NCBI GenBank assembly: GCA_002105175.1
Contig: MCGE01000007.1
Coordinates: 496,001-560,000, forward strand
Source of the DNA: Absidia repens
Lineage: Eukaryota > Mucoromycota > Mucoromycetes > Mucorales > Cunninghamellaceae
Direction of reading: 5' to 3'
DNA length: 64,000 nt
The position numbers and the translations under genes were made by a program. A model generated the notes under the pieces. That model was given only the letters and a program-made list of their open reading frames with translations, was not told the DNA's origin and ran no database searches. Each line of letters begins with the position of its first letter. Positions within the stretch are counted from its first letter, which is position 1. Positions 46,627 to 58,297 of the stretch are shown piece by piece.

Positions 46627-46786
46627 CTTCGTAGAAGATCCGCTTGAGATACGCCCTAGGTTAATTAATATGAATGGCAGAGAAAGAATAGAGTCGCGTT
46701 TTCCATTGACTGGAAGAGCAAACCAGCCAGTGGGGTTCTATGAGAGAGGGAAGAATGGTTATAAAACTAGAGGAAGATATTCATAG
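46627..46786 (+). pseudogene. Coding-like terminal segment (52 codons)
   Basis: After a possible AAG acceptor the frame reads SFVEDPLEIRPRLINMNGRE, RIESRFPLTGRANQPVGFYE and ends KTRGRYS with TAG. Charge pattern and codon use are protein-like, but upstream sequence is (AT)n and non-coding, and the family is not recognised. Confidence 0.25.
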
Positions 46787-46989
46787 AGCGGGTTACACTC
46801 ATGGAGCTGTACTGTATAGCCTAGATTCCATACTAAAGGTTCCTTACTATGAGTAATTGCGTGAGAATAGGACTATATTTTATAATCAAGTGCCTAAAAC
46901 AGCTAACACCTCATTTGGACTCTGGAGGAAAAATAGCCATAGTGAGTAAGCTGGAAAGCTGTAGTGGACACTCGCAAAACAATTACAAT

Positions 46990-47690
46990 AGAAAATTGCT
47001 CATTATATGATGGGTCAGAGGATGGTTAATAACAGGAATATTTTATTGAAGCATGTTGGTAAACACTAATACTACAGAGAAAAGGTTCCTCGTAACAAGG
47101 CACTTTCCGGAAGAATCTATTAGAGGAAGCATGAAGCATACGAATGGAAGATCTGAAAAAGGATCGGTACTGATTTAAGTGAATGTTGGTTAAAAAAAAG
47201 AAAAAAAGAATCTAGTATATTGTACAAGGCTTATAATGAATATAAAGGATATCTTTTATTGAACAGACAAGTGGTCAACACTAATCTAAAATGATTGACG
47301 GTAGTATAGAAAGGATCTATTGTACAAGACATGAGATAAACCAATGAGGCATTTTTCGTTGAAGTATGTAAAAGAAACATAGTTTATTCCGATGTGGATA
47401 CAATCTATAACAAACAAACACTAAAATAAGCTAATGGGGACTTCAAAAAGCTAACTAATGATGATCCCAAGTTCTGAATCCAAAATGAAAGGGTTTCCCC
47501 ATGCATCTTGTCATCCCTGAGCTGAAACCCCTTCTAAACTAGACCTGACACTAATCTAAGTCCAACATAATCCCATAAAAGTTGAATGATGAAGAACAAG
47601 GAAGAAGGAAAAAAAAAAATTGGGAGAAAGTAAAAATCATGTGTGCGGGATTTGAAATTTGATTTTGGAGCCCTATTCAACTTAAATTTG
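46990..47690 (-). repeat. Dispersed repeat family D, copy G
   Basis: It matches copy F in reverse: GTGTGCGGGATTTGAAATT, CATAATCCCATAAAAGTTGA, AAACTAGACCTGACACTAAT, ATCCAAAATGAAAGGGTTTC, and TATTTTATTGAAGCATGTTG at the far end. Confidence 0.85.
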
Positions 47691-48642
47691 GCACACTTCC
47701 TTTCTTTTTTTCCCCCTCTCTGATTATCGGCAATGATTATTACTCTCTTTTCCATGTGCTCACTTTAGGAAGAGCATTGCCTGTCGGTCTGTTGTCATTT
47801 TGGGATTAACGTAAAAAAAAAAACCACCCTGTGACTAAAGAAAATCAAATGAAGTATGTATAATAATCCCATACATTTATACTTTGAATGCTTATAGGAT
47901 TGACGTTTCACAGCCTACATGCTGTCAAATGCATTGGACTTAACTTGTCTCGTGGCTTTTTGATTTATGGTAATAATTAAAAACAAAAACAAAGACGTAT
48001 GGTAATTCCCAGCACTGAACGCAGCGCCTGATATATTAAAGATACTAGTCATTATCACAGACTACTGATATATCCTTCTTCAAAAGGATTCCTTTGCAAT
48101 ATATTCTAGTATTGACGTCTGGTCCAATTCGTTTATTGGAAGTTATAAAAGCTTAATTGGTGTGGAAAAGCACGGGTATTTGTGATGGGCCATGGGATCA
48201 TTATTTTGAAGGCAAGTCAACAAAGAAAAAACAACTATTACTAAAAAGTCAATTGACAATTGATCAATATCGTCGTCGTCATCTATTTTGGGGCTAACCA
48301 TATTGCACTTAGGGTGAATCCTCCATTTTGTTATTTTTATTACCAAGTTAAAGGGCGTCTTACTCAATGGTAAAAAAGGGAGGAATTGTAGTTATAGGTA
48401 AGGCAATCACAAGAAGCAAGTCATGACGCATTTCTATCAATACTTGAGGTAAAAAATGCACAAGGTAAGAAAAAAAAAAAAAAAAAACTGATAAACGATG
48501 ATGATGGCGGTTGGGGATCATAGTGGTTATATCTGAAAAATGGAAATTTCTCTGACATTTTCTTAGATGTCACTTAATCCTCATGTTATGGATGACTGAT
48601 ATGTGGCTTGCCAATTAAAGTATTGGCTATGGATTCTTGGTA

Positions 48643-48643
48643 G

Positions 48644-48685
<42 letters not shown>
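48643..48685 (+). repeat. A-homopolymer (about 43 nt)
   Basis: This is an unbroken A run in intergenic DNA. A similar run of about 35 lies at 49902-49936. Confidence 0.9.
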
Positions 48686-48690
<5 letters not shown>

Positions 48691-48812
48691 GATGAAAAAA
48701 CGTTTTGGGATGGCATGTGAAAATGGGGCCAGGGAGGTGAGATGCGAAGGATATTTTTCCGCATTTAAGTACACATGATTCTATTTATTCTTTGTTTTGA
48801 TTTCGTTTTTAG

Positions 48813-49384
48813 ATTAGCTGATATCATAGTGACGGTAGTAAGCGCTCTGCACCGGCATTTGGCTGTGGTGGGAAGCAGTGGCGATCTCCTTACAATGGTG
48901 GAACGGATCCTCTCGTGCCAATAAACGCCCAAGAAAAAATATAGGCTTCTTCGCTTCTCAACAATCCATCGCCAGAAATTCACGGTACAAGAACCAAGTG
49001 CTGCATATCAAGAAAAGAATCGGTAACATATACAGATATGTATTCAATAACCTTATACTTCAGTTCATTATAAAAATTAGACTACTGATGGTTTTACCAA
49101 GAATTATTGACGACAACGGGGCTCGTTTCAACACATACTTGGATAAAGTGTTAAAAGTAAGTTACAGGCAAACTCCGAAGACATGACTTAGTCTATTGAC
49201 TACTCCCTTCTTTATTTGTCTTTGATTGATAGGTCAATGAAGAATGAAATGGCGGCAACTAATGCACATATAATTGGTGGAAATGGTTAACCGAAATGAA
49301 CGACAAATACAACAGGAATTAAACCGCCAACTGAATGATTGGCATTCTTTCTCTAGCAAAATGGAAATATCAACAAATATCTGA
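48813..49384 (+). pseudogene. Coding-like segments, gene fragment or small multi-exon gene
   Basis: Several protein-like pieces lie behind plausible splice sites but do not join in one frame. ADIIVTVVSALHRHLAVVGS is followed by SGDLLTMVERIL (from 48813, after TTTTTAG). MVLPRIIDDNGARFNTYLDK, then VLK, stands before a GTAAGT donor (49157). NERQIQQELNRQLNDWHSF is at the end. No family is recognised. This could be a decayed gene. Confidence 0.25.
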
Positions 49385-49900
49385 TTTTTTTATATAGAAG
49401 TTTAGCCTTGCTACGTCTTTTCGGTGTTTATGGTTTAGTCTAATATAGTATATTTAGTTGTAGACGTAGTTTTATATTTATATTTTATATTCTGAAATAA
49501 AAATATTTATTGTTGGCAATGACAATTTTAAAAGTGGTGGTCAATGCACAGGGGTGGTGGGGGAAAGGATGTAGAAAAAGTGAAATTGGCCATGACGCTG
49601 ACTTGAAAAATGTATCACCGTATCGAGAAGATAATAGTCGGAAAAGATAGGGTAAACTGATGTATAAAATATTTTTACAATATATTGTAGACGCTCTATA
49701 CATAAACTTTTTTTTTGAAACACTGGCTTTGAGTTTTCTACGGGAAATAAAGAAAAGAAGGTTGAAATGGTTCGGTTGGTTAGTTATGCGCGCAATTTTG
49801 GTAATCCCGAAAAAAAGCTTAATGATTACAGTCCAACTTATGCGCCAGCCGTCTATTAAAAAAACGACTTTATAAATGACACTGTGTTTTTCTTATCATA

Positions 49901-49939
<39 letters not shown>

Positions 49940-50322
49940 GGGGACCAAGTAAAATTTTGATATCCCCTGAATATGTTTTGTGTATCTTTTTAATTACAAC
50001 GAATAGTGTATACTCATGTTATTTATTTATCACGAAATCAATATTTACAAACTAAAAAAATACAGGCAGAGAAAAAAAAAGAATTTTTTTTCATATTTCT
50101 ATTTGTCCATCTCACTTTTTTATTTTTTTACTTCTCTTTCAATTTCTCTACACTTTCTTTCCTATATCACTCACAAAAACCCAGACCCTTCACTTTCTCG
50201 CCACCAACACACAACCATTTGCAAATTCAACTATCATCCCCTTTTCAATAAACTTGATTACCGTCACTATTCATTCATTCTTTTGATTCTTTTACTATTG
50301 TCAATTATTTATTATAAGAATC

Positions 50323-51990
50323 ATGTCATCATTCCAACAAAAACAACATACTTATTCATCTTACTCTTACACCTCATTACCGTCCCCTCCACCAACATAC
50401 CCTTCGCAATTGCCAAACGTCACCATGGCCTCCAATCCTTCGTCTCACTATATGGCATTGGTGTCATCTCCTTCATCCCCTGAACAACAACGCGACAAAA
50501 ATGATGTGATTTATTTACCATCCATTCATAACATTGCTTTATCACCACCTTCCCCATCAAACAATAGTGATTCCCCTGAATCCTTCTCCGATTCTACTTT
50601 CTCGTCGCCACCATCTTCCAGCTCTCCTTCTTTTTCGTCTTCTTCGGTACCACCTTCCGATATTCATTCACCGCTTGATATTTCCGAATCATGTCATCTG
50701 CCCCCTTATCGCACACCATCCCCATCTATCGACAATCAACAGCGACGTAAAGGGTCAATTGCCTCTTTATTAAATTCTGGATCTGAACTCAAGCTACTTG
50801 ATGAGGAAGAACACAAGTGTGGATATCAATCTCATTTTGTGAATGCGGGTGTCAAAAGATCTCGTCCTGATTATCAGCAACAACAAAAACAGCCACCGAT
50901 TCTGGACCAAGCCCCAAAAAGGTTAAAGCCATGCAACAAACAACAACAAAAACAACGATATGGTTCATCCTCTCCTTATTCCACCACCACTTCATCAACA
51001 CCTTCCTCTTCTTTGGTATTGAATGAACGCGCAACAAAAGGCTTACGACACTTTAGCAAACAAGTCTGTGACAAGGTCAAGGAACACGGTGTTACCACAT
51101 ATGATCAAGTAGTGCATGAACTTACGGCTGATTTATCTTCATCCTCTTCCTTTTGCCAATTTGATCAAAAAAATATTCGGCGCCGGGTTTATGATGCGCT
51201 CAATGTGCTGATGGCCATGAATATTATTGCCAAAGATAAAAAGGAAATCAAGTGGTTAGGGATCCCCTCCTGTTATCAGTATTATTCAAACACCGACAAC
51301 GTGGCGGATCAGGAACACAACAACAGCCATGATCTGACTGATGGACTTCCTACAGATGATGATTATCACTTGTCACAACAAATTCGTGCTGAAGAGGTAA
51401 AAAAAAAAAAAAAAAAAAGCATTTATGTATATGCTATGCATATACAAAAAAAAAACTAGTCCCGAACTCACCGATCGTCGCTCCCCCTTTTTTACAAAAA
51501 AAAAAATAGGCTCGAAATAAAAATCTTTTATCGTCCATGTCTTCGACGCGTTATGCTGTAAGGGACTCTCTCACAATGGTAAAATTAAAAAAAAAATCAT
51601 ACGATGGACTATCATCATAATGAAAAAAGGCTCACTCATATTTTTATTTTTTGATAGTATTTGCAGCTGCGGAGATTGATTTATCGAAACCAGCATGAAT
51701 TAAGCCCTACACCTTTGACAGCTCTTCCTTTTATGATCATGAACCCCTCCAACGGTAGTGATCAACCAATGCTAAAATTATCTGAAGATCAAAAACAGGC
51801 TATTATCTCATTTACGGATTTCAAACACAGTATGCAACAAAAGCAACAAGATCCATCATCTACATGTTCAACATTCAAAGACGTCGACGTCTTAAACCAT
51901 ATCTTCCAGCACCGATTTTCTTCTACAGAATTATCTTCATGGCTACCTGATTCCACTTGGCACCAATATTTGGATGTTGCTTCCTCATGA
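50323..51990 (+). CDS. DP-family (E2F dimerisation partner) transcription factor, 484 aa
   Basis: Three exons: 50323-51396, 51510-51557 (48 nt) and 51658-51990. The N-terminal ~225 residues are Ser/Pro-rich and disordered. Residues about 230-315 are a DP winged-helix DNA-binding domain: [64 protein letters not shown], with the RRxYD DNA contact motif. The short second exon restores a dimerisation helix continuing into [12 protein letters not shown], then [10 protein letters not shown], as in DP proteins. It should pair with an E2F to control S-phase genes in the nucleus. The 48-nt exon is inferred from splice signals, frame and family fit; skipping it also keeps frame. Confidence 0.92.
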
Positions 51991-52089
51991 TGGACTGATT
52001 TCCCCTTTCCAATCGTTTTATATATACTCCATTCTAGTATACCTTCCTTTTTTATTTGATCTTACACATACATGCGTGCATGTTTCTTT

Positions 52090-52275
52090 TTTTCTTTTCT
52101 TTTACAGCACACATACACACTAGCAAACACACATATAAACACACACAAACACATATAACATACACACTCACACACTCACACACACACACACACACACATA
52201 CACACATACACACATACACACACACTCACACACACTCACACATACACCACAAACACACACACGCAAACACACAAT
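52090..52275 (+). repeat. (CA)n-rich microsatellite
   Basis: Imperfect CACA/CATA tracts run for nearly 200 bp downstream of the DP gene, probably in or just past its 3' end. Confidence 0.85.
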
Positions 52276-52582
52276 CTACTTCACATAATTTCTACCTCTA
52301 TCTCCGCCATCTATGCCTATTTTATATTCAACTTTCTTGTATGTGCTTTTTTTTTTATCTTTTTTTACGCCCATTTTTCTTCACATCAAATTTGATAACA
52401 CCAATAAAAAATATATCAACTCTTTTTTTTTTTTTTATCCATATCAATACAAATGAAGATAAAATGATGTATATAGGAATGGATTTGAAAGGGGAAGGTA
52501 AATACATGCGAATGTCGGGGAAGGGGGAAGGGTGAATGTGTAGGAGTTGATGGTCTAAAACTAAATATAACTAAACTGGGTA

Positions 52583-52948
52583 TCATTGATGTTTGACCAT
52601 AAACGTTGTACGTGAATGGTGGGAGCGGGGGGAGGGGTAATTGGCATGAATCATATGTAGTGATTTGTAAAGTTGATTGACAACGATACCCAAAGATTCG
52701 ACATGTCTACGTGAAATGGTCGTCTGTTTGCTGTATCCAATCACTCCGCAGTTTCCAATATAGCTGTCATCGATGCTGGGATTGGTTCTAAGTATCCTTT
52801 ATACTAAATTGTTAATCGATGATAGTTTGCTTGTTGAATCACCTTTTTTTTTTTTTTTTTTTTTTTCTTTCCTACCTTCAACTTGATGTGGTTGTTGAAG
52901 TTTCATTCTGGCATATGTGATATGGTGCATTTCATCATAAACCGCCAT
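52583..52948 (-). pseudogene. Probable decayed small gene
   Basis: Reading from 52948 on the minus strand, exon 1 gives MAVYDEMHHITYARMKLQQP up to a GTAGGA donor at 52876. After an A-rich intron the same frame resumes at 52842 but meets an in-frame TAA. It then continues as RTNPSIDDSYIGNCGVIGYS, KQTTISRRHVESLGIVVNQL and YKSLHMIHANYP to a TGA at 52583. The long coding-like tail and the single TAA suggest a recently broken gene or an unresolved splice. Family D copy H abuts its 5' side. The family is not recognised. Confidence 0.35.
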
Positions 52949-52959
52949 GAACCTTGATT

Positions 52960-53410
52960 CTTTTCAACTTTGGGAATTCAAGTTCCGCGTGAGTAATTTT
53001 TTTTTTTTTTTTCACTCTCTTCCTCTTCCTCTCTCAAATTTTACTATCTCCTTTTTTTTTGTCAACATCATTGAACATCAATGAGGTTATGATGTGGTTG
53101 GATTAGTATTAGACTAGTACTAGACATAGAATTAGAGGGGGTTTCGCAAGGGACATACAAGATACATGGGGAAATCCTTTCATTTTGGATTCAATATTTC
53201 CTCCACCGCGAGATCAGTCTCTTAGAGTAGTGCTATCTAGCCTTTATCTTGATTCATTTTTATCTCAATAAAGTATGTATTGTTTTTTCCCACTGTTTGA
53301 TTTATCATACTTTTTTTTTGTCTTATACCTTTTTACACCCTCGCTCTTTTTATACGGCTGTTAATTCTTCTAATTTATGCTCATACTTCAATAAAATATA
53401 TCCTCTTTTT
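52960..53410 (+). repeat. Dispersed repeat family D, copy H
   Basis: It has AAGTTCCGCGTGAGTAATTT, then a CT/T stretch, TTGGATTAGTATTAGACTAG, GAGGGGGTTTCGCAAGGGAC, ATCCTTTCATTTTGGATTC, and later CTTCAATAAAATATATCC. Confidence 0.75.
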
Positions 53411-53950
53411 TTGACCCATCAACCTCTTCCATCAGACCCATCGAATACTGAGCTTTTTTTTTTTTTTTTTTGTGCACGCGGGAGTGTGAGTGTGATAAGT
53501 TATGAAGTTATTATTGCTTTAAAAAAAGCTAATCATTAAAGCCAATACGACTTCAGGTACAGTACAAAACAACAACAATATTCCTTCCTCATTGTGTAAT
53601 AGCGACATTTAAAATAACACCCTACCATTTTTGGAATTTTTCCTTGTCTAAACCTTTTTTTTTTTACAAGACATAAAAAAATTATAAACTTCGTAAAGAC
53701 ATTAAAAAGTGATAGCTAGAGTTTTTTCTTTATTGATGTTTTTTATTTTTCAAAAAGTTTTAGCACTCCAAAGCTAAGATAAAAAAGTGGCGATTTATGA
53801 TGAAATGTACTATAGGGTGACTAAAGTCAAACTATGGAGAAAGACATCATTGGAGTGAGATGGAGGAGAGTAAAATGAATATGTATAAACATGATTCTAT
53901 GTAAATCAAAACTAAAAACGGAAGAGAGTGATGAATCTAAAAATGGTATT

Positions 53951-55965
53951 CTACGAAGGTGAGAAAGTATCTATACTAGGACTAGAAGGGAATAACGATG
54001 GTGTTGGTAAAAGGGGTACTTCGCCGCTAGAACCAGGAGCAGCCTGAGTGTGGATAGGTCGTGGTTCAGTTGGTTTTGCTCTATGTGTGTCGACGGCTGG
54101 AACATCCGCTTTTTGGTAAGCGAAAAAAAAAAAAAAAAAAAACAGAATATCAGTACAGAAAAGACGTAAGAAATTAATTGATTGCCTTACCTTTATAAAA
54201 TTTTTCTTCACAATAATATGCCTTGGGTGTAAGTTCAATGAGAGTATGCAGTGGTATCTTGATATATGGCAGATCTTCTTGGTTGTAGTTCATAAAATAT
54301 CCGTAAATACAACGAATGACAGCTTGATGTCCAATGATCAGAATATCTCCTTGTCTTTCTAAGTCCATGATAACAGGTTCCAATCGGTGCACCACATCCC
54401 TATAAGATTCCCCACCATGATATCTGTAGTTGTACTTGTCGTCATCACGTCTTGCAAAATCTTCAGGATATTGTTCCTAATCAAAAAGAAGAAACAAAAA
54501 CAGACTAACATTAAACCTTGGATCCGATGAGTGGTTCCTCTCTGCTGTTTACTTACTTCCACCTGTTCATAAGTCAGACCGTCACATACGCCAGCGTCCA
54601 ATTCATCCAACGCCTTTCTGTGTTGTTTCAAATACGGTAAATGCTCACTTGTTTGAATAGTCCGTTTGAGAGTCGACGTCCATACTACCAGTTCCTTCCC
54701 ACCGAGTTTTTCTTTGATGATACCAGGAAGCATTTCAGCATACAGTCGACCGCTTGGAGATAGATCCGAGTCTCCGCCCAGTTTGCCTTCTAAATTGTAC
54801 ATCGATTCACCATGCTGATAATAAAAAAAAAAAAAGATTAGTAGAATGTCCTTCCCAGCTAAATTGTTATTTTAATTCATCATTTTATTTACCCGAGACA
54901 TATAAATTTTTCGACCTTTGATATGAAGATTCATCAAGTAGTAAACAATCCTTGATTCCAAATAACCTTTGACCATATTGACAATGACTTGACTTCCCAC
55001 ATTGATGAGTTTGATATAAGAATAATCCTGTTCCACAATGGTTTGATATTGATTTGTATATTGACCAATGCGCGCCTGGAAATCCGATACTGCCAGCGCA
55101 GGATCCATGAGTTTGTAATCAGGTGAGCTAAGTTTGACATCCCTAATATTTGCCGATACCAACGATTCGTCGTCACATATGGATTCGATAAAAAACACTT
55201 GAATTCCCTTTGGTGTCAGCGTGTTGTAGAGCCATGAGCGCCTTTCCAATGTACTGTTGGTTGCATCGTATATTCCCACAACTCCGTCTTCTTGGTCATA
55301 CCAATTCAGCATCTGTTGTAACGTCATACTGGCAGCTTCCATTCGCTGCTTCTTTCCCGAAACGTTGTTGGAATCAAAAAAGGTGTTGTCTTGTTGTGCT
55401 CCATATAATTCACGTCGACAATTGCCTACATTGAACACCTTTGCCGCGATTCCCAGCCAGGTAAAGTAACGACACACTAGAAGGTTGACATTAGCTTCAT
55501 TCATTCGTCGCTTGCAAATATTTTGTAGACTGATCCTTTTTCTTTTTTATTACCTTTTTGTGATATGTATGTCTTTCCCCTAAGTATTAGCAATAAAGAA
55601 TAAAAGCAATGATAGTTAGAACGACGTAAGCGAATTTGCTCCTATCCTTCGATGTATTCATTTTAAGTAGGAATCCTATAGTCTTACCTTGCTGGCAAAC
55701 CAACCATCTATGGAGGAGCCAAAGTCATCATACATATAATAATACCAAACAAAAAGAGGTTAGTATTTTTGATGTTTCAGCATCGTTCATGTTTGTAAGG
55801 TATAATGGTGGGACATACCACACAAGCTATGCGGGGAGCTGTTATTTGTCAAGTCAGTAGTTTGAATATAGGATGATAGAAATATCTTATCAGTATCAAA
55901 TAAAATATGGTATGATATTGTTTGTTGTAATGGGTATACCTACTAAAATTCATTTTCGAAGCCAT
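53951..55965 (-). CDS. 6-phosphofructo-2-kinase / fructose-2,6-bisphosphatase, 457 aa
   Basis: Eight exons on the minus strand: 55944-55965, 55819-55838, 55688-55707, 55554-55579, 54893-55476, 54557-54814, 54191-54476, 53951-54108 (1374 nt). The enzyme makes and breaks fructose 2,6-bisphosphate, the switch between glycolysis and gluconeogenesis. Kinase half: Walker A GLPARGKT (residues 17-24). Phosphatase half: RHGES with the phospho-accepting H225, LDAGVCDGLTYEQVE, and H360 in IIGHQAVIRC. Both active sites look intact, so it is predicted bifunctional. The first four exons are only 22, 20, 20 and 26 nt, and Walker A spans an exon junction. A Pro-rich C-terminal tail may be regulatory. Confidence 0.93.
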
Positions 55966-56175
55966 GTTGTATATGTTGGCAAGGCGATAAAGATCTGACA
56001 GGAAAAAAATTGGTACCACTCGCAGGATTTTCTTTTTTTAAAGAGTAACGGTGTTTAAACCCCGTCATCTTTTTGGACGACGGGGATTGAATATCGAGTT
56101 GAAGGGAGTATTATTTCGTTTCTTTTTTTATTTATTTAATTTTTTTTTTTTTTTTTGCAAATCACGAAGTTGAAA
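55966..56175. promoter_or_regulatory. Divergent promoter with a hairpin
   Basis: The 210 bp separate the start codons of the PFK-2/FBPase-2 (leftward) and CID-protein (rightward) genes. It contains CCCCGTCATC-TTTTTG-GACGACGGGG (56060-56085), a 10-bp stem with one mismatch and a 6-nt loop, unusually GC-rich for the area, plus a T-rich run near 56125-56155. Any role in co-regulation is inference. Confidence 0.5.
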
Positions 56176-58297
56176 ATGGATAAAAATCATCGAACTTATG
56201 GTATATCATAAAGGCTTATATTACAATATATGTTTATTAACACCAATTATTGTTATCTATCTTACCCTATCTCCCTTGGGATTTTTTTTGTAATCTCACC
56301 CACTTCTCAGATACTGCATCATCTGTACTGAATCCATATCAGCAACGACCTCCTCCCCCTTCTGTTGATGATCAGCAGGCTCTTCAATATTGTTTGTATC
56401 AAGTGCAAAAACTCCATGGTGGCTCTCCAAAGATGGCTCGCGAACTTGAACTTGTGTTGCCTTCAATCATGAATGATTGTGTGGTCAGCAATATTGAAGT
56501 AAGTATCATTTAAACTGGAAATTTTTACTTTCTTAATTTACACTTTTTAAACTTTTTATTTAGGCTGGGAAGAATTGGATTTTTAAGAACTGCCAACGCC
56601 CTGATCAATGTCAAGCTGTTTTGGACTATATCAATGCTTTAGCCAAAATGTCACCACACTTCTCTCATCGCCTCCATTTGTTGTACCTCATCAATGATGT
56701 TTTGCACCACGCGTAAATTCGAAAACATTCTTTTCATAGCTGATGTTCTATCCATCAAGAAAACTAACGCCTTTTTGTACGTCTTATCGATGTAGTGTAG
56801 CACGTCAAATGATTTGGATGAAAAATGCCCTTTTATCACGTCTCTCAACTCTACTCTCTTTGGGCTACCTCTGTCGCACAGATCGAAGTGTACCTGATCA
56901 ACAAGCCAAAATAACAAAGGTAAGGATAACATTTATACAGGTTTATGCTTACTTATCTTACGTTGTATTATTTTATCTAGCTCATAAATATTTGGGAAGA
57001 AAAACAATTTTTTGACTCTGCCACCGTTCACAAGTTACGACAAGAAATCAATAACGAACTCCCGAATCCTGCATATGGCCAACCTCACAGTGAACCAACA
57101 TCTTTGACCAACATGGCTGCCCCTCAAGGCGAAAGAACATCATCCAAACCATATTACGAACTACCCGCCGGACTTATGACTGTGGCGTTGAAGGTAGGAA
57201 ATCCCATCTTTATGGATTTATTTGCTAACAACTACTAACTTTTTTTTTTTATTAATACGCTTTATTTGCTATTCAAGGTCGATCAACCACCCTACACTCC
57301 AATTGATCCTTTAGCTGTACGGGAAAGACCATCTCAACATCGTCAATCACCATCGAAGGAAATGCTCAATGCCGTGGATACCTTTTATGCAGGACTGAAT
57401 ATTAAACACCTCAAACCATTATCAGCAACCGTTGGAAATGACGCAACGGTGACAGTGGGATGGGAATCTGGCTATCTGGACAAATTTTACAAGAAATTTC
57501 AAGCAACACTGCAACAGCGTATGAAAATGACTCCTTCTCAACCATCACAGCATTACCATCATCAACTAGAAACACGCCGCGACCACGGAAATCATGACCA
57601 CGATTATCATCGACGTCGAAAAAGTAGTATGTCTCGTGGAAGAAGTCCAACTCACCGTGACAGAAGCCCAAGGCGACGAGAAAGTAGCACGGAAAGACGG
57701 AAATCTCGGTACGGCGGGTGGTTAGAAGGGGTAGATGGGGCAATGGCAAAAAAAAAAAAATAGAAAGTAACTAACATGCGCCTTTGTTTTTCAGCCGATC
57801 GCAATCACGATCGCGATCACCCTCACCCTCACGTAGATCCGATTACCATCGACGACATGAACATCGATCATCAAGAAGACGATCCATCAGCAATGAACGG
57901 TATAGTCGAAGGGAACCCAACCGACCGCTATCATCATCGTCGTCGTCATCATCATCACATCATCGCCATTCCACATCAACAACATCCTATCAACCAACGA
58001 TGACACCAGTGTCGAAAGGTTCAGGACGAATGGGACTAGGTCTTAATTCTGCACCAACGGATGCTTTTGATGAATTCAGGAAACGATCTAGCTACAATTT
58101 CACCAAAGAAGCAAGTCAGAGAGATACCTCTGCCGGACCGAAATGTTATAATTGTGGAAAGGTAAGAATTCTCCAAAATTACTCCTCCCCCCTCCAGTTT
58201 TTTATGTCTCATTTTGTCCTTTTTTTTTTATTCTTATTTTTATCATTAGTATGGCCATTTTGCAAAAAATTGTGATTCTCATCTAGGGAAGTCATGA
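56176..58297 (+). CDS. CID-domain RNA-processing protein with C-terminal zinc knuckle, CHERP-like, 514 aa
   Basis: Eight exons: 56176-56200, 56311-56498, 56564-56712, 56796-56919, 56981-57193, 57278-57708, 57795-58161, 58250-58297 (1545 nt). The CID/RPR domain spans about residues 25-185 (MARELELVLPSIMND, HFSHRLHLLYLINDVLHH, KITKLINIWEEKQFFDSATV). It resembles metazoan CHERP and other CTD- or spliceosome-linked CID proteins. An Arg/Ser-rich region follows (SQSRSRSPSPSRRSDYHRRH), then MGLGLNSAPTDAFDEFRKRS, and a CCHC knuckle CX2CX4HX4C at residues 494-507, eight residues from the end. A nuclear role in splicing or 3'-end processing is likely. The exon 3/4 junction (TGTAG acceptor) is the least certain. 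Confidence 0.85.

Larger units (their letters stand above)
46138..50322. other. Intergenic region with repeat copy, coding-like scraps and A tracts
   Basis: It holds (AGT)n (about 46142-46198), (AT)n (about 46576), family D copy G (46990-47690), two coding-like segments (46627-46786 and 48813-49384), and A tracts of about 40 nt (48643-48685 and about 49902-49936). No complete gene could be assembled. Confidence 0.6.

Noticed and set aside
56651..56932. 93-codon minus-strand frame opposite the CID domain
   Set aside because: It is a shadow of the real plus-strand exons, which encode a recognisable CID domain.
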